Shown piece by piece: positions 32,908 to 42,119 of a stretch of DNA of 64,000 bases (the stretch's first letter is position 1; each line of letters starts with the position of its first letter). The notes under the pieces are model-generated. The model saw only the letters and a list, made by a program, of their open reading frames with translations. It had not been told where the DNA came from and made no database searches. This DNA is from Brevibacterium zhoupengii (GTDB lineage Bacteria; Actinomycetota; Actinomycetes; Actinomycetales; Brevibacteriaceae): the NCBI RefSeq assembly GCF_021117425.1, contig NZ_CP088298.1, forward strand, positions 3,348,001 to 3,412,000, read 5' to 3'. A program made the translations under genes and the position numbers.

Positions 32908-32948
32908 GACTCAGCGCACTGAGTCAGGACTTTTGTTCGAACAAAAGT
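32908..32948. repeat. Two adjacent perfect palindromes
   Basis: GACTCAG-CGCA-CTGAGTC (32908-32925) is followed 3 bp later by the uninterrupted 20-bp palindrome ACTTTTGTTCGAACAAAAGT (32929-32948). They are too far (about 240 bp) from the TAGGGT box to be a classical overlapping operator, and lie past the terminator. A regulatory binding site or a site-specific recombination remnant is possible. Confidence 0.6.
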
Positions 32949-33181
32949 ATCGACGTTTCAACAGCTGAGACACAAGGATGCCTGCCGGAGAAACGCGGCG
33001 TGAGTGCGACCCCGCAATCTCAGGGCAAAGCCCCGCTCCTACACCAAAAACTCCCCAGAAGACACCCTCCGGAGGCATTCACCGAACGTTCACGTCACCA
33101 CCAACCACCTGGACACATGACCAGACCGTTACATTCTCGTTATATTTCACATTACTTTCGCATTATTCTCCAATGACCTTG

Positions 33182-33187
33182 TAGGGT
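33182..33187 (+). promoter_or_regulatory. Likely -10 box (TAGGGT) of the second LPXTG gene
   Basis: TAGGGT 83 bp before the start at 33270, in an AT-rich segment (TTATATTTCACATTACTTTC-like), matching the position of the same hexamer upstream of the first LPXTG gene. Confidence 0.45.
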
Positions 33188-33269
33188 GAATTTCGTTCGG
33201 CCGAAAAGCATCATGGCACCTTGTACGCAAACACCGTCGGTCGATCCTCACAAATGGAAGTGGAGAAGT

Positions 33270-35462
33270 ATGAAGAAGCTCCGTAACGGGCAACCGCCCG
33301 TGCGTAAGATCGCCGTCGGCAGCGCAGCTGCAGTCACCGCTCTGGGACTGACCGTTATGGTCACCTCGCCCAGCGCAGCCGCCATCGAGCAGGACCCCAA
33401 CGAAGAGGCTGAAGCACTTGGCCAGCTGGTCCAGTCGGAACTCCTCGACGATCAGCTCGTCGATGCCGCTGGCGCGTACAGCAGCTTCCCCAGCAATCCG
33501 GAGGAAGCTAAGACTCCCCTCAATGCAGAAGCACTGAGCGCCCTCGACCTGGATCTGGGCAATGGCGTCTCACTGCCCGTCATCAGCGAGCCCGGCGGCG
33601 AGGGCCTCCTCAAGCTCGGCGAGGCCGGAGCACTCAATGCATACGGCAATGCGCCATCCGCGGACAGCGCCAAGGCCAGTGCCGGTGCAGTCGGCAAGGA
33701 CGGCGCCCTCAACGTCGATGACATCAACAACGGCGACTACGGCAACGCCGAAGTCGACCTCACGCAGGTCCTGGGACAGGCCGGTCTCGATGGAGTCACC
33801 GACAACATCGTCGACGAGCTCTCGCTCTCACTAGGCGCAGTCGCATCCACGGCAGAGGCAAACGGCTCGGAAGACCCATCCTCTGAATATGTCGTGGCCG
33901 ACGGTGTCATGACCGTCTCCAGCCCCGCAGTCGGCGGACTCTCCGACGAGCTCAACAAGGTCGTCGACGGAGCCGGTGGCACTCTCGAAGATGTCATCGC
34001 CGAGGAAGGCCTCGCCGACCAGTTGGCCAAGGCCGGCATCGACATCAACACCGGTGTCGCCAACCTCAAGCTCGGCGGCGAAGGCACCACCGTCAGCGTC
34101 GAGACCCAGGACGCCCTCAACAGCGTCGTCGAGAACCTTGTCAACGAGAAGCTCGCAGACAAAGCAGGAATCGTCTCGATCGATCTCAAGAACGGTGACA
34201 TCAAGATCGACCTGGCCAAGGTCGTCAATGGTGAGAACGGTGAGGACCTCAACGGCCTCGACCCCAACACTCAGGTACTGACCTCCGAGACCATCGGAAA
34301 GATCACCGACGCAGTTGCCGAAGCTCTCGGAACGCTGAGCGGCAAGTTCAACGAGACCCTCAAGGACGGCCTCAACGACGCGCACGCCAAGATCTCCCTG
34401 CCCGCTGAGGGCTCAGTCGCTGGCATCCCAGCTGACGGCAAGATCGACATCGACGCGACCCTCGGCCAGCTCGCCGGCACCGGCGAAGGCGATCCGAAGA
34501 TCACCACCGACCTCAATGTCGCTGGCATCGAGCTCGGTGACCTGATCAACTCGATCACCGGCCCCCTGCTCGAAGGACTCCTGGGAGTCACCGAACCGAT
34601 CATCGGCGGAATCCTGAACTCCACCGCCGATCAGGTCACCGGCGGAGTCACCGACATCGTCGACCCGATCCTCTCCGGCCTCGACCCCGTCTTCGAGGGA
34701 CTCAACAAGATCGTCGATCTGACGATCAACGAGCAGCCCACGAAGCGCGATCCTGCCGAAGACAGCAACGTCAAGGGCACCGAAGACGCTGGCTTCACCG
34801 TCAACGCAGTCAGCCTCGAACTGCTGCCGAACGTGGCTGCGCCCAACCAGGCTCAGGCTGCTGACGCCGTTGCCGACATCAACCTTGCTTCCTCCTCGGT
34901 CCGTGCGACCGCAGCCGACGAAGCTCCGGGCGATGACGCAAACGCTGATGACACCGCTTCCGCTGATGCTGATGCTGATGACTCAGCTTCCGCAGATGCT
35001 GACGACTCCGCAGCGGCAACCGCTGACGCTGATGACTCGGCTTCGGCAACCGCAGATGCTGACGACGCAGCCGCTGCCAACGCTGATGTGAACGCTTCGG
35101 CAGACGCAGATGACTCGGCTTCGGCAACCGCCGATGACAACGCCTCGGCGACTGCTGATGCAGACGATTCGGCTGCTTCCAACGCTGACGTGAACGCATC
35201 GGCAAACGCTGACGACTCCGCAGCTGCCACCGATGACGCCAACGCCGCCGCTGACAACAACGACGAGGCAAACGCCTCGGCGAACTCAGCTGACGACGCA
35301 AACGCCAGCAACGATGCCAGCGCATCGGCTGCTGCTGACGGTGGCGACCTGCCCCGCACCGGTGCCAACGGCACCTTGGCTCTGGGTGGGCTCGCTGCCC
35401 TCCTCGTCGCCGGCGGTGGAATCGCAATCTACCTGACGCGCCGCAACCGCTCAGGTCTCTGA
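33270..35462 (+). CDS. LPXTG wall-anchored surface protein, choice-of-anchor-G type (paralogue)
   Basis: The ATG at 33270 (MKKLRNGQPP) is preceded by GGAG at four-base spacing; 730 aa. Same layout as the gene upstream: signal peptide (RKIAVGSAAAVTALGLTV...SAAA), choice-of-anchor-G domain (about 45-540) with shared phrases ALGQLVQSELLDDQL, SAGAVGKDGALNV and VNAVSLELLPN. A shorter Asp/Ala/Ser stalk (about 550-690, built from DADDSASA and NADVNASA units) follows, then LPRTG at 694, a transmembrane helix and RRNR tail. The stalk is about a quarter of the paralogue's length. The pair looks like a tandem duplication with different stalk lengths. Confidence 0.88.
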   Translation: MKKLRNGQPPVRKIAVGSAAAVTALGLTVMVTSPSAAAIEQDPNEEAEALGQLVQSELLDDQLVDAAGAYSSFPSNPEEAKTPLNAEALSALDLDLGNGVSLPVISEPGGEGLLKLGEAGALNAYGNAPSADSAKASAGAVGKDGALNVDDINNGDYGNAEVDLTQVLGQAGLDGVTDNIVDELSLSLGAVASTAEANGSEDPSSEYVVADGVMTVSSPAVGGLSDELNKVVDGAGGTLEDVIAEEGLADQLAKAGIDINTGVANLKLGGEGTTVSVETQDALNSVVENLVNEKLADKAGIVSIDLKNGDIKIDLAKVVNGENGEDLNGLDPNTQVLTSETIGKITDAVAEALGTLSGKFNETLKDGLNDAHAKISLPAEGSVAGIPADGKIDIDATLGQLAGTGEGDPKITTDLNVAGIELGDLINSITGPLLEGLLGVTEPIIGGILNSTADQVTGGVTDIVDPILSGLDPVFEGLNKIVDLTINEQPTKRDPAEDSNVKGTEDAGFTVNAVSLELLPNVAAPNQAQAADAVADINLASSSVRATAADEAPGDDANADDTASADADADDSASADADDSAAATADADDSASATADADDAAAANADVNASADADDSASATADDNASATADADDSAASNADVNASANADDSAAATDDANAAADNNDEANASANSADDANASNDASASAAADGGDLPRTGANGTLALGGLAALLVAGGGIAIYLTRRNRSGL

Positions 35463-35501
35463 GACTGAGTCTCGTGACCGTGTGAACGGTTGACACCACG
35501 C

Positions 35502-35541
35502 AGAAGGCGGGGTCGGAGTGAGAACTCCGGCCCGGCCTTCT
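35502..35541 (+). terminator. Intrinsic terminator of the second LPXTG gene
   Basis: Imperfect stem AGAAGGC-GGG-CGGAGT with its complement ACTCCG-CCC-GCCTTCT around a GAGA-type loop, 39 bp after the stop, followed by GTCTG. It resembles the terminator of the first LPXTG gene. Confidence 0.8.
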
Positions 35542-35619
35542 GTCTGCCTGCAAACGTCGGCCTGAACTCTTCCGTCTGAAAAAGGGTCAGCTCCCCGAAC
35601 GCATGTGAACATCACACGG

Positions 35620-37152
35620 TTACAGTCCGCGTCCGGCCTCCCACGGCTCTTCCGAGGAACCGGTGATCAACGCGTTGACGGACATGGCCTGCGCATCGGT
35701 GAAGGAGGCGATGTAGTCCACGACTGCCCTTGCCCGCCCCAACCTGACGATGGCGCTGGCCCCCTCCTCGCCGAGGCTGGACGGATCCCTGTCGTAGAGC
35801 TCCTGGTACTCCTGGGTGGCGGCCTCAACCGAATCGAGGAGACGCCTGGGAATCGTGGTCGCCTCGTCGGGATCGCGCAGCCAGTCGTGAAAACCCTCAA
35901 CCAGTGAGGCGATGATCCGGGTCTGCCCCCGCTGATACACCGCCAGATCTGAGCGTTCGAGCACGAACCTCGAGTGGACGAACTTCAACACCACCACGTC
36001 GTGCCAGGCGGTATCGGACAGACGCACATGCCCGCTGCGGACATGCGGCTGCGCATCGACGACGATGGAGGCCTTGAGCCGATCGATCCACCGCCTCGTG
36101 AACGCGGTGACGGCACGATCTGCCTCCAGTCCCCCGTCGTAGGGCACCGCCAACAGACCTTCGACCAGATCCCGGTTGACCCGCTGCACCGACTGTCGGA
36201 ACGCATCCTCATCGGCGATCCAGGGGTCCTTCTCCTGAATGTGGCGCCACATCGACTCGAGCGCATGGCCAGGCCGGCGCCGATCCAACTCCGTGTCATG
36301 CAGCTGTTCCAGCTCACGACAGTCGCCCAGCCACCGGCCCAACTCGGCAGAGACGCTGGTGTACTGCAGAATGTTCGACCGGTAGAAATCGTCGAGGTCA
36401 TGGACCGCATAGGCGATATCGTCGGCGACGTCCATCACCGCGCACTCCAGCGTCTGCTGGTACCGACCCATCCGCGGGAACACCGACAGCGCATCGTGCA
36501 TCTCGGCCGTCTCAGTTGCGTAGGCAGAGAACTTCATCGCCCCCTGCGCCACCTCGTCGCCGACTCCCCTGGGCATCTCGGCCGAGCTCAGCCGCTGATG
36601 CTGCGTCCAATCGCTGCGCGCCCACGGGTACTTCAGCACCGCGGCCTTGACCGCCCGTGTGAGGTTGAGCCCCCGTGCCGTGGCGTCACAGCTGTCGAGG
36701 GCCGTGAGGATGCGGAAGGTCTGCGCATTGCCCTCGAAGCCATCGGGCAGGCGCAGCACCGACCGTGAGACACGGTCAAGTTCCTTCTCGCCGAGGTGGC
36801 CGAACGGAGGGTGGCCCATATCGTGGGCTGCGGCGGCAGCCTGAACCACCACCGGATCGCACCCGCCGAGTTCGGCGAGCACTGACCGGGTGCGCTCATC
36901 GGAGTTATTCAAAGTGATGGCGATCGATCTAGCTACGGCAGAGACCTTGAGCGAATGCGTCAGCCGATTGTGGATGACCGTGCCCGAGCCTGCCTGTGGG
37001 ATGACCTGGGTGACGGCGGCCAGTCGCGAGAAGAAGGGGGAGAAACGGATCCGTTCGATATCGACGCGGAACTCGTCCTCGCCAGGTTGACCCGCCTCGG
37101 CGACGTCACGTTCGCGTCCACCGTCAGTGTGAAGTTTCAGTCTCTCCGTCAT
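35620..37152 (-). CDS. dgt: Deoxyguanosinetriphosphate triphosphohydrolase-like HD protein
   Basis: A 510-aa dNTP triphosphohydrolase that cleaves dNTPs to the nucleoside plus triphosphate. The N-terminus has IRFSPFFSRLAAVTQV (R-x-x-P-F-x-R-L, in place of the usual R-L-x-x-K-TQV). NRLTHSLKVSAVARSI supplies the first metal His, AAAHDMGHPPFGHLGE the HD motif, and DDIAYAVHDLDDFYR the last metal Asp. All HD-domain metal ligands are present. Dgt proteins control dNTP pools and can restrict phages. It is convergent with the LPXTG gene and 33 bp downstream of the membrane-protein gene on the same strand. Confidence 0.88.
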   Translation of the reverse strand: MTERLKLHTDGGRERDVAEAGQPGEDEFRVDIERIRFSPFFSRLAAVTQVIPQAGSGTVIHNRLTHSLKVSAVARSIAITLNNSDERTRSVLAELGGCDPVVVQAAAAAHDMGHPPFGHLGEKELDRVSRSVLRLPDGFEGNAQTFRILTALDSCDATARGLNLTRAVKAAVLKYPWARSDWTQHQRLSSAEMPRGVGDEVAQGAMKFSAYATETAEMHDALSVFPRMGRYQQTLECAVMDVADDIAYAVHDLDDFYRSNILQYTSVSAELGRWLGDCRELEQLHDTELDRRRPGHALESMWRHIQEKDPWIADEDAFRQSVQRVNRDLVEGLLAVPYDGGLEADRAVTAFTRRWIDRLKASIVVDAQPHVRSGHVRLSDTAWHDVVVLKFVHSRFVLERSDLAVYQRGQTRIIASLVEGFHDWLRDPDEATTIPRRLLDSVEAATQEYQELYDRDPSSLGEEGASAIVRLGRARAVVDYIASFTDAQAMSVNALITGSSEEPWEAGRGL

Positions 37153-37185
37153 GATGGCTCCAGCCTACAGAATCGCCGTCCGGGA

Positions 37186-37851
37186 TCAGCCTGGACGCGT
37201 GAAGGTGTTGCGCCCGGTGATCGCCAGCCACAGTCCTGCCGCGAGCATGACCACGCTGGCGACTGCCATGATCACGTCACCGAGGCTGGTGACTCCGTCG
37301 CTGGCCAGCACCGTGCCGACTGCAATGAGGCCGGCCAGGCCGAATACGGCCACTGCGATTCCGAGGATCCTCAGAGTCGACGGTGTTCGTCCGCGCGCAA
37401 GCATGAACAGGTAGCCGCCCAGAAGGCCCAGAGACGCTGCGCCGCCGACGGCTTTGACAATGGTTGTGCCGGGTTCATCGTTGAGCGTGACCAGGCAGAA
37501 TACTCCGATGCCGCCAAGGAGAAGCATCGGCAGGGCGAACATCATGATCACTGCTTCGACACCCGAAACGAATGTGAACAGCGGGTCGTTGACCGGTACC
37601 CCTGAATCCGATACCTGGGCCTCGGCATTGTGCCTGTGGTCAGGGATATGTTGCTTCTGCTGAAGTTTGAGTCGACGGTCGTGACGGACGTGGACGACGA
37701 TCGTGAAGATCGGCCACGCGATGAGAACGAAGAATCCGACAAATCCCACGCCCAGGGCGAAGTTGGGGAGAGCATCCGACAACAATCCGGAGAGGAAGAT
37801 GAAACATACGCCTGGGAAGAACATGCTCACCAGGTGGCCTGTGAACGTCAA
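37186..37851 (-). CDS. Multi-pass membrane protein, unknown family
   Basis: I place the start at TTG 37851 (MTFTGHLVSMFFPG) because GGAG lies six bases upstream and the in-frame extension to 37986 is Arg/Pro-rich and not protein-like; this gives 221 aa. Hydrophobic helices fall at about 9-30, 33-55, 92-116, 125-147, 155-172 and 185-210. A basic/His-rich cytoplasmic loop (HVRHDRRLKLQQKQHIPDHRH) sits between helices 2 and 3. No catalytic motif is visible. It lies just upstream of dgt on the same strand. Confidence 0.6.
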   Translation of the reverse strand: MTFTGHLVSMFFPGVCFIFLSGLLSDALPNFALGVGFVGFFVLIAWPIFTIVVHVRHDRRLKLQQKQHIPDHRHNAEAQVSDSGVPVNDPLFTFVSGVEAVIMMFALPMLLLGGIGVFCLVTLNDEPGTTIVKAVGGAASLGLLGGYLFMLARGRTPSTLRILGIAVAVFGLAGLIAVGTVLASDGVTSLGDVIMAVASVVMLAAGLWLAITGRNTFTRPG

Positions 37852-38025
37852 CTTGTGCTCCAGGATTCTCTCGACCCTACGGCCCTCTGCTGAGCGGCCC
37901 GGCACTATCGTAGCCGCCGGCCACCTCCGCGAGCGCACGGGCCACCTCGGCGAAAGCACCGGGAAATTCCTTGAGACTTGCATCACAGTGGCGTAGCGTC
38001 ATAGGAACCATAGGAGGTGAGTTCA

Positions 38026-38202
38026 TTGGTTGGAGTCAACGAAGATTTCTATCAGCCCGGCACGCATCCGGGCGACCTCATCGATGTCTGGGATGAGGAA
38101 GCCGGAGAGATGGTCACGCACATGATCATCCTCGACGAATTCGGAAACGGTACGAGGACGCGTCCCCTCTACGACGACGAGAAAGAGGCAGCCGCGGAAT
38201 AG
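38026..38202 (+). CDS. Small acidic protein
   Basis: A 58-aa protein starting at TTG 38026; AGGAGG at 38012-38017 is spaced 8 bases from this TTG but overlaps the alternative GTG at 38017, so TTG is preferred. Sequence features: DFYQPGTHPGDLIDVWDEEAGE then a VTHMIILDEFGNGTRT hairpin-like middle and an acidic end (DDEKEAAAE). It carries a net negative charge and no Cys. No family recognised; the strong ribosome-binding site and coherent composition support it being real. Confidence 0.6.
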   Translation: MVGVNEDFYQPGTHPGDLIDVWDEEAGEMVTHMIILDEFGNGTRTRPLYDDEKEAAAE

Positions 38203-38209
38203 CCGCCCC

Positions 38210-38899
38210 TCACCACCAGGCCCGAACGGTCTCGGTGGGACCGTCCACCTCGGTGAAGCCCGCGTCGACGACGCTCACGGGCCGTTCACCTGCCGCCCAT
38301 TCGGACTTCGTCGGGGTCACCACGCGCAGGCTGAAGCCAGATGCCCGCCACCGGTCACGCGCCTCGGCGGGCATCTGCTCGTAGGCCAACTGCGCACCGT
38401 GACCGCACTGCGCTGCGGCCTTGCCCGTCGTCAGCGTCACCAACGGTGAGAGTTCGATGGTCACGACCGCCTCGGCGACCGACACCGAGGTGCCGCCCTC
38501 ATCGGGGAACTCGGTGCCGCCGACCTGCAGCTTCTTCAGCTCCTTCGGCAGGGGTTCGACCGGTCCGGGAGGGAACACGAGCGCCTCGGCAGGACCGAAA
38601 TCCTCATTGCCGCCGAAGGTCACCTCCACACAGCCCAGGGCTCGTGCGTCCTCGAGCTTCTGCCCATCACCTCGGCGCACGACCTTGCGGATTGCCCCGT
38701 CACGCCAATACTCGACCGCCTCGTGCCACTGCCCTTCCGGCCGCGAGCGCGGGTCGTCGAGGAAGGCGACGACGGCTCGGGCGGTGGCTTCGACGACGTC
38801 GATGTGGCGGGCGATGTTCGTCTTCGACCGCCGGACCACGATCGGCAGTGACCACGGAACCTCGTGGTCGGACTCGTGTCTGCGCATGTGCTCGGTCAT
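38210..38899 (-). CDS. Peptidyl-tRNA hydrolase, PTH2-type
   Basis: Releases tRNA from stalled peptidyl-tRNA. The ATG at 38899 is chosen over the first reading because GGGAG lies 7 bases upstream; 229 aa. The N-terminal half is an actinobacterial extension (KTNIARHIDVVEATARAVVAFL). The family motif is in the C-terminal half: LTTGKAAAQCGHGAQLAYEQMP (Lys, Gln, His in GKAAAQCGH) with DAGFTEVDGPTETVRAW at the end. An internal VVRRGDGQKLEDARALGCVEVTF resembles a second PTH2-like half. Convergent with the small acidic gene (8-bp gap). Confidence 0.8.
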   Translation of the reverse strand: MTEHMRRHESDHEVPWSLPIVVRRSKTNIARHIDVVEATARAVVAFLDDPRSRPEGQWHEAVEYWRDGAIRKVVRRGDGQKLEDARALGCVEVTFGGNEDFGPAEALVFPPGPVEPLPKELKKLQVGGTEFPDEGGTSVSVAEAVVTIELSPLVTLTTGKAAAQCGHGAQLAYEQMPAEARDRWRASGFSLRVVTPTKSEWAAGERPVSVVDAGFTEVDGPTETVRAWW

Positions 38900-39032
38900 G
38901 TACTCACTCCCTACCGTGTTGAAAGCACTCTCCCTTCTCAACATCGTTGCCTATCGGATATTCCGATCGTTGGAAGTCGGTGCAGAGGTAGACAGGCAGA
39001 AACCAGAGAGGCTCATTTGCTAACTTCATACC

Positions 39033-40676
39033 ATGGACTACTCATTGAAGAGTCAGTGTAATCGCATCATCCGAGCGTATGGTGAACCGTTTCTGCAGTT
39101 TATTTTCGCTCTGGACGGTGAAAATATCACGCCCGAATTGCTGAGCGTGCAGGACCACCTCGTGCTCGATGAACTGCAGAGTGTCGCTTCCAAAGCCTCA
39201 TACGATGTCACTTTTGAGACCGAAATATCGTTCAATGCAATGCTTCATTTCCTTCCAACAAGTGACCGACAACTCGGTCGAGCCGCGCTGCTTCGCCGCG
39301 CGGCAAAGGGCGACAACCCGCCTGCTCCATCGACGGACGACAAATTCCTCCAACAACTGTTTGATTGCGCAGCAATGTGCTGGCCGGGGGTCTTGCTGCT
39401 TCGGGGCTACAATGACTCATTCCACCGGCTCGGCGTTTCGTTGGGAGTCCGAGCCGAATCCACGACTGCGATGGACGCCGCCGCTCGCGCACTGCTGGCT
39501 GACCCGTCCCTCGGCAAGCTATTCCCTAGCCCTCGACCAGACCTATTGAGGTTGTCGCCTTCGGCGGTCTCTTGCGAATGGACGCTTTCCATTGACCCAG
39601 GAGGTACTGTTTCAGCCTTTGCTGGCGCTGTGATAGCGCAAATGTTGATGATTTCAGCGGTGAGGCTTGAGAGTGCGCAGCTGGCATGGACGCTTGAACA
39701 TTTCTGGAATGAATTGGCAACCACGGTAGTTGCCTACCGAGATCTTGCCGAAGGCATTGAAGCCAAATTCCCAGTCGTGGTGGGACTTGGCGGGCTACAG
39801 ACCCCAGAGCTCAGTTCGATGAGATTCGAGGGAGGGCACACGATTCGAAAAGTGTCGGCTGTCGATACGCATCTTTTGGGACGTTTTGGTCTTGGCTCAC
39901 ATACGGTCACTCTCGAAATCCCTACGAAGCTGATGGCCACAGAATTCATTCCTCCTGAAGAAAGAACCGAACGCCTCGGATTCAGGGATGCAACGAAGAT
40001 AGTAGAAAGGGAACTCGATGCCATCCGCCTAGCTCTATTGACGGGTACTAAAAACGGCCGCCGTATACCGACGACACGATATTTCACTCGCTTTCTGAAC
40101 CCACGATCCCCAGGATCCGCCGAAATATGGAGCACTTCAAATCTTGAGCAAGTCCAGCAAGCTGTTGACGGTGTAGTCAGCCAGGCTGACCTCGAGGAGA
40201 TCCGCGACCAGCACCGGGCACTAATCTCCCCCTTGAAGAAGATAATTCACGTAGATATGCCAGTTCGGCGGTTGCTTCAAGCGGCCGGAAACCGAAGTCA
40301 CCCTGAAGATGCTCTAGTCGACGCCTTCGTAGCAATCGAGGCTCTATTGAATCCAGGGTCGGGCAAGTGTCTGACCGAGAGACTGACGTCAGCAATTGCG
40401 GCATTGCTACAACCAAACAACCCAGATGGGCACGAGCAAACCAAACTTGACGCTAAAGACCTCTACGACTTGCGCAGCATGATTGTTCATGGCAACCGCA
40501 GGGCCCCTGCCAACCTCCACCAGCAAGCCAGGGAGTCAGTGGATCTTGCTTGCCGAATAATCAACGCCCTGTGTCTTGCCGAAAACCAAGAGCTCCGTGG
40601 GATGAAAGCGTCTACACGGAACAAGAAACTCTTAGAGTACACCTCGACGCCTGATCATCCTCCGGCTTGCACCTAG
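39033..40676 (+). CDS. ApeA-like HEPN-domain protein, putative defence protein
   Basis: A 547-aa protein. The N-terminal about 380 residues have no recognised motif. The C-terminal domain reads as an Apea-like HEPN: a helix ALVDAFVAIEALLNPGSG, LTERLTSAIAALLQPN, then the signature R481-SMIV-H486 (RxxxxH RNase motif) in LYDLRSMIVHGN. HEPN proteins of this type cleave RNA in abortive-infection systems. The gene is markedly more AT-rich than its neighbours and has no partner, which suggests horizontal acquisition. The start ATG at 39033 is the first in frame. Confidence 0.75.
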   Translation: MDYSLKSQCNRIIRAYGEPFLQFIFALDGENITPELLSVQDHLVLDELQSVASKASYDVTFETEISFNAMLHFLPTSDRQLGRAALLRRAAKGDNPPAPSTDDKFLQQLFDCAAMCWPGVLLLRGYNDSFHRLGVSLGVRAESTTAMDAAARALLADPSLGKLFPSPRPDLLRLSPSAVSCEWTLSIDPGGTVSAFAGAVIAQMLMISAVRLESAQLAWTLEHFWNELATTVVAYRDLAEGIEAKFPVVVGLGGLQTPELSSMRFEGGHTIRKVSAVDTHLLGRFGLGSHTVTLEIPTKLMATEFIPPEERTERLGFRDATKIVERELDAIRLALLTGTKNGRRIPTTRYFTRFLNPRSPGSAEIWSTSNLEQVQQAVDGVVSQADLEEIRDQHRALISPLKKIIHVDMPVRRLLQAAGNRSHPEDALVDAFVAIEALLNPGSGKCLTERLTSAIAALLQPNNPDGHEQTKLDAKDLYDLRSMIVHGNRRAPANLHQQARESVDLACRIINALCLAENQELRGMKASTRNKKLLEYTSTPDHPPACT

Positions 40677-40704
40677 CGAGCACTCGCTCGATCGAGTCGT
40701 CACC

Positions 40705-41917
40705 TCACCGCCCGGCGAGCGCCTGCAGCAGATCCTTGGCCCGCCGGTCGACGTTCTCCGTGAGCATCTCGTTGCTCAGGAATGAGAACCCGAACCCCTC
40801 CTCGAGCCAGGCTCCGTGCAGGCTCCCGCCAGCACCAGAGTGCCCGAAGGCTCGATCGACGGGCCCATAGGTGCCAATCGGGTCTGTGAGTTCGAAACCG
40901 AGACCGAAGTGCAGGGGCCGATCGTTGAGGACATCGAGTCCAACCGATCGGGTCTGCAGTGCGTTCTCCATGGCCTCGGGTGCAACGATTCCCCCGCCGA
41001 GTCGGCCGGGCGTGACCAGCAGTGTACAGTTTCGCCATCGCTGCGGCAGTGCCCATTCCGCCCCCGGCCGAGATCTCCGCTGCATGGAAGGCTCGCGTGT
41101 TCATCGGCAAGGTCGGTGCCAGCAGCGAGGCATACATTCGGTCGATGACGGCCCGGCGCGTGGGGTCGTTCTTGAGGTACGTCGAAATCGAGTAGCCGGG
41201 CGCCTGGATGATCGGGGCCACACGGTCTTCATCCTCAGCGGGCAACCCCAGGTGCAGGTCGAGGCCAAAAGGTTGGGCGAGGTCCTCGTGCAGCCATTGG
41301 GCCACGCTGCGGCCGGTGGCGCGGAGGATGATCTCCGACATCAGGTACCCGTAAGTCACTGCATGGTAGGCGACCTTCGTTCCCGGTTCCCACAGTGGTG
41401 CTTGCTGCGCGAGGATGGAGGCCATTTTCCGGGAGTCGAGGAACGCCCACTGTGCTTCATCCGCGCGCGGCCTGTAATCAGCATCCAGCGAAGGGTCCGG
41501 GTCAACATAGGGCAGGCCAACCGTGTGTGAGAGGACCTGCGCGACGCTCACCGTCTCCTTGCCCGCGGCCGCGAACTCCGGCCAATAGTGGGCAACGGGA
41601 GCCTCCACATCCAAGAGCCCCTCCCCCGCGGCTTTGGCCGCAATGGTCGCGACCAGGCCCTTGGTCCCGGAGAAGAACACCGCCAGTGTCCGTTCATCCC
41701 ACACCCTCGCCGAGGTGTCTGCGCGCTTGCCGGCGACACCGGCCCGAAGCTCGATGACCGGTTCACCCGCGCGGTAGACGCTGAACTCCATCCCGCCCTG
41801 GCTTTGCGCGGCATGTCGTTCGAAGGTGTCGGTGAGGCGTTCTGCAACGCCTGGTCCGAGGAGTGCATCGGCGTTGTGGCTGAGCTGGGATGTGGTGGTG
41901 GGCTGCGGCTCAGTCAT
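40705..41917 (-). pseudogene. Serine hydrolase (beta-lactamase class C / EstB family) broken by a frameshift
   Basis: From 41917 (MTEPQPTTTS) the frame encodes a normal serine hydrolase: FFSGTKGLVATIA with the S-x-x-K motif (SGTK), and GTKVAYHAVTYGYLMSEII with the YxN-like Y-x-x motif. It continues through AGGGMGTAAAMAKLYTA. Near 41018-41024 the family sequence leaves this frame and continues in the next one, with LVTPGRLGGGIVAPEAM, FGHSGAGGSLHGAWLEEGFG (the HxG motif) and a natural stop at 40705. A net +1 change (2-bp loss or 1-bp gain) is required. The un-shifted frame runs on to 40700 as Arg-rich nonsense. It is either a pseudogene or a sequencing error. Confidence 0.75.
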
Positions 41918-42119
41918 CGGGGTTCGGCTGCTCCTGTTCAGAGGCTATGTTTGCATCTTCACAGTACTGAAATCGTGAGCAAGCTTTCGAAGGAAGCCGA
42001 CCAGTGGACAAACTGAGAGTATTTCCTGATCGGTCACGGTCGAGTGCCATGCGAAGGGAGCCCCAAAGTAGACGCTCAACACAGATGAGCGACAGTTACT
42101 CTGCCGGTGAAAACACGAG

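Larger units (their letters stand above)
32742..33269. other. 528-bp intergenic region between the LPXTG paralogues
   Basis: Holds the terminator of the first gene (32778-32815), two perfect palindromes (32908-32925 and 32929-32948) and the promoter of the second gene (TAGGGT at 33182-33187). No gene is supported. Confidence 0.7.
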
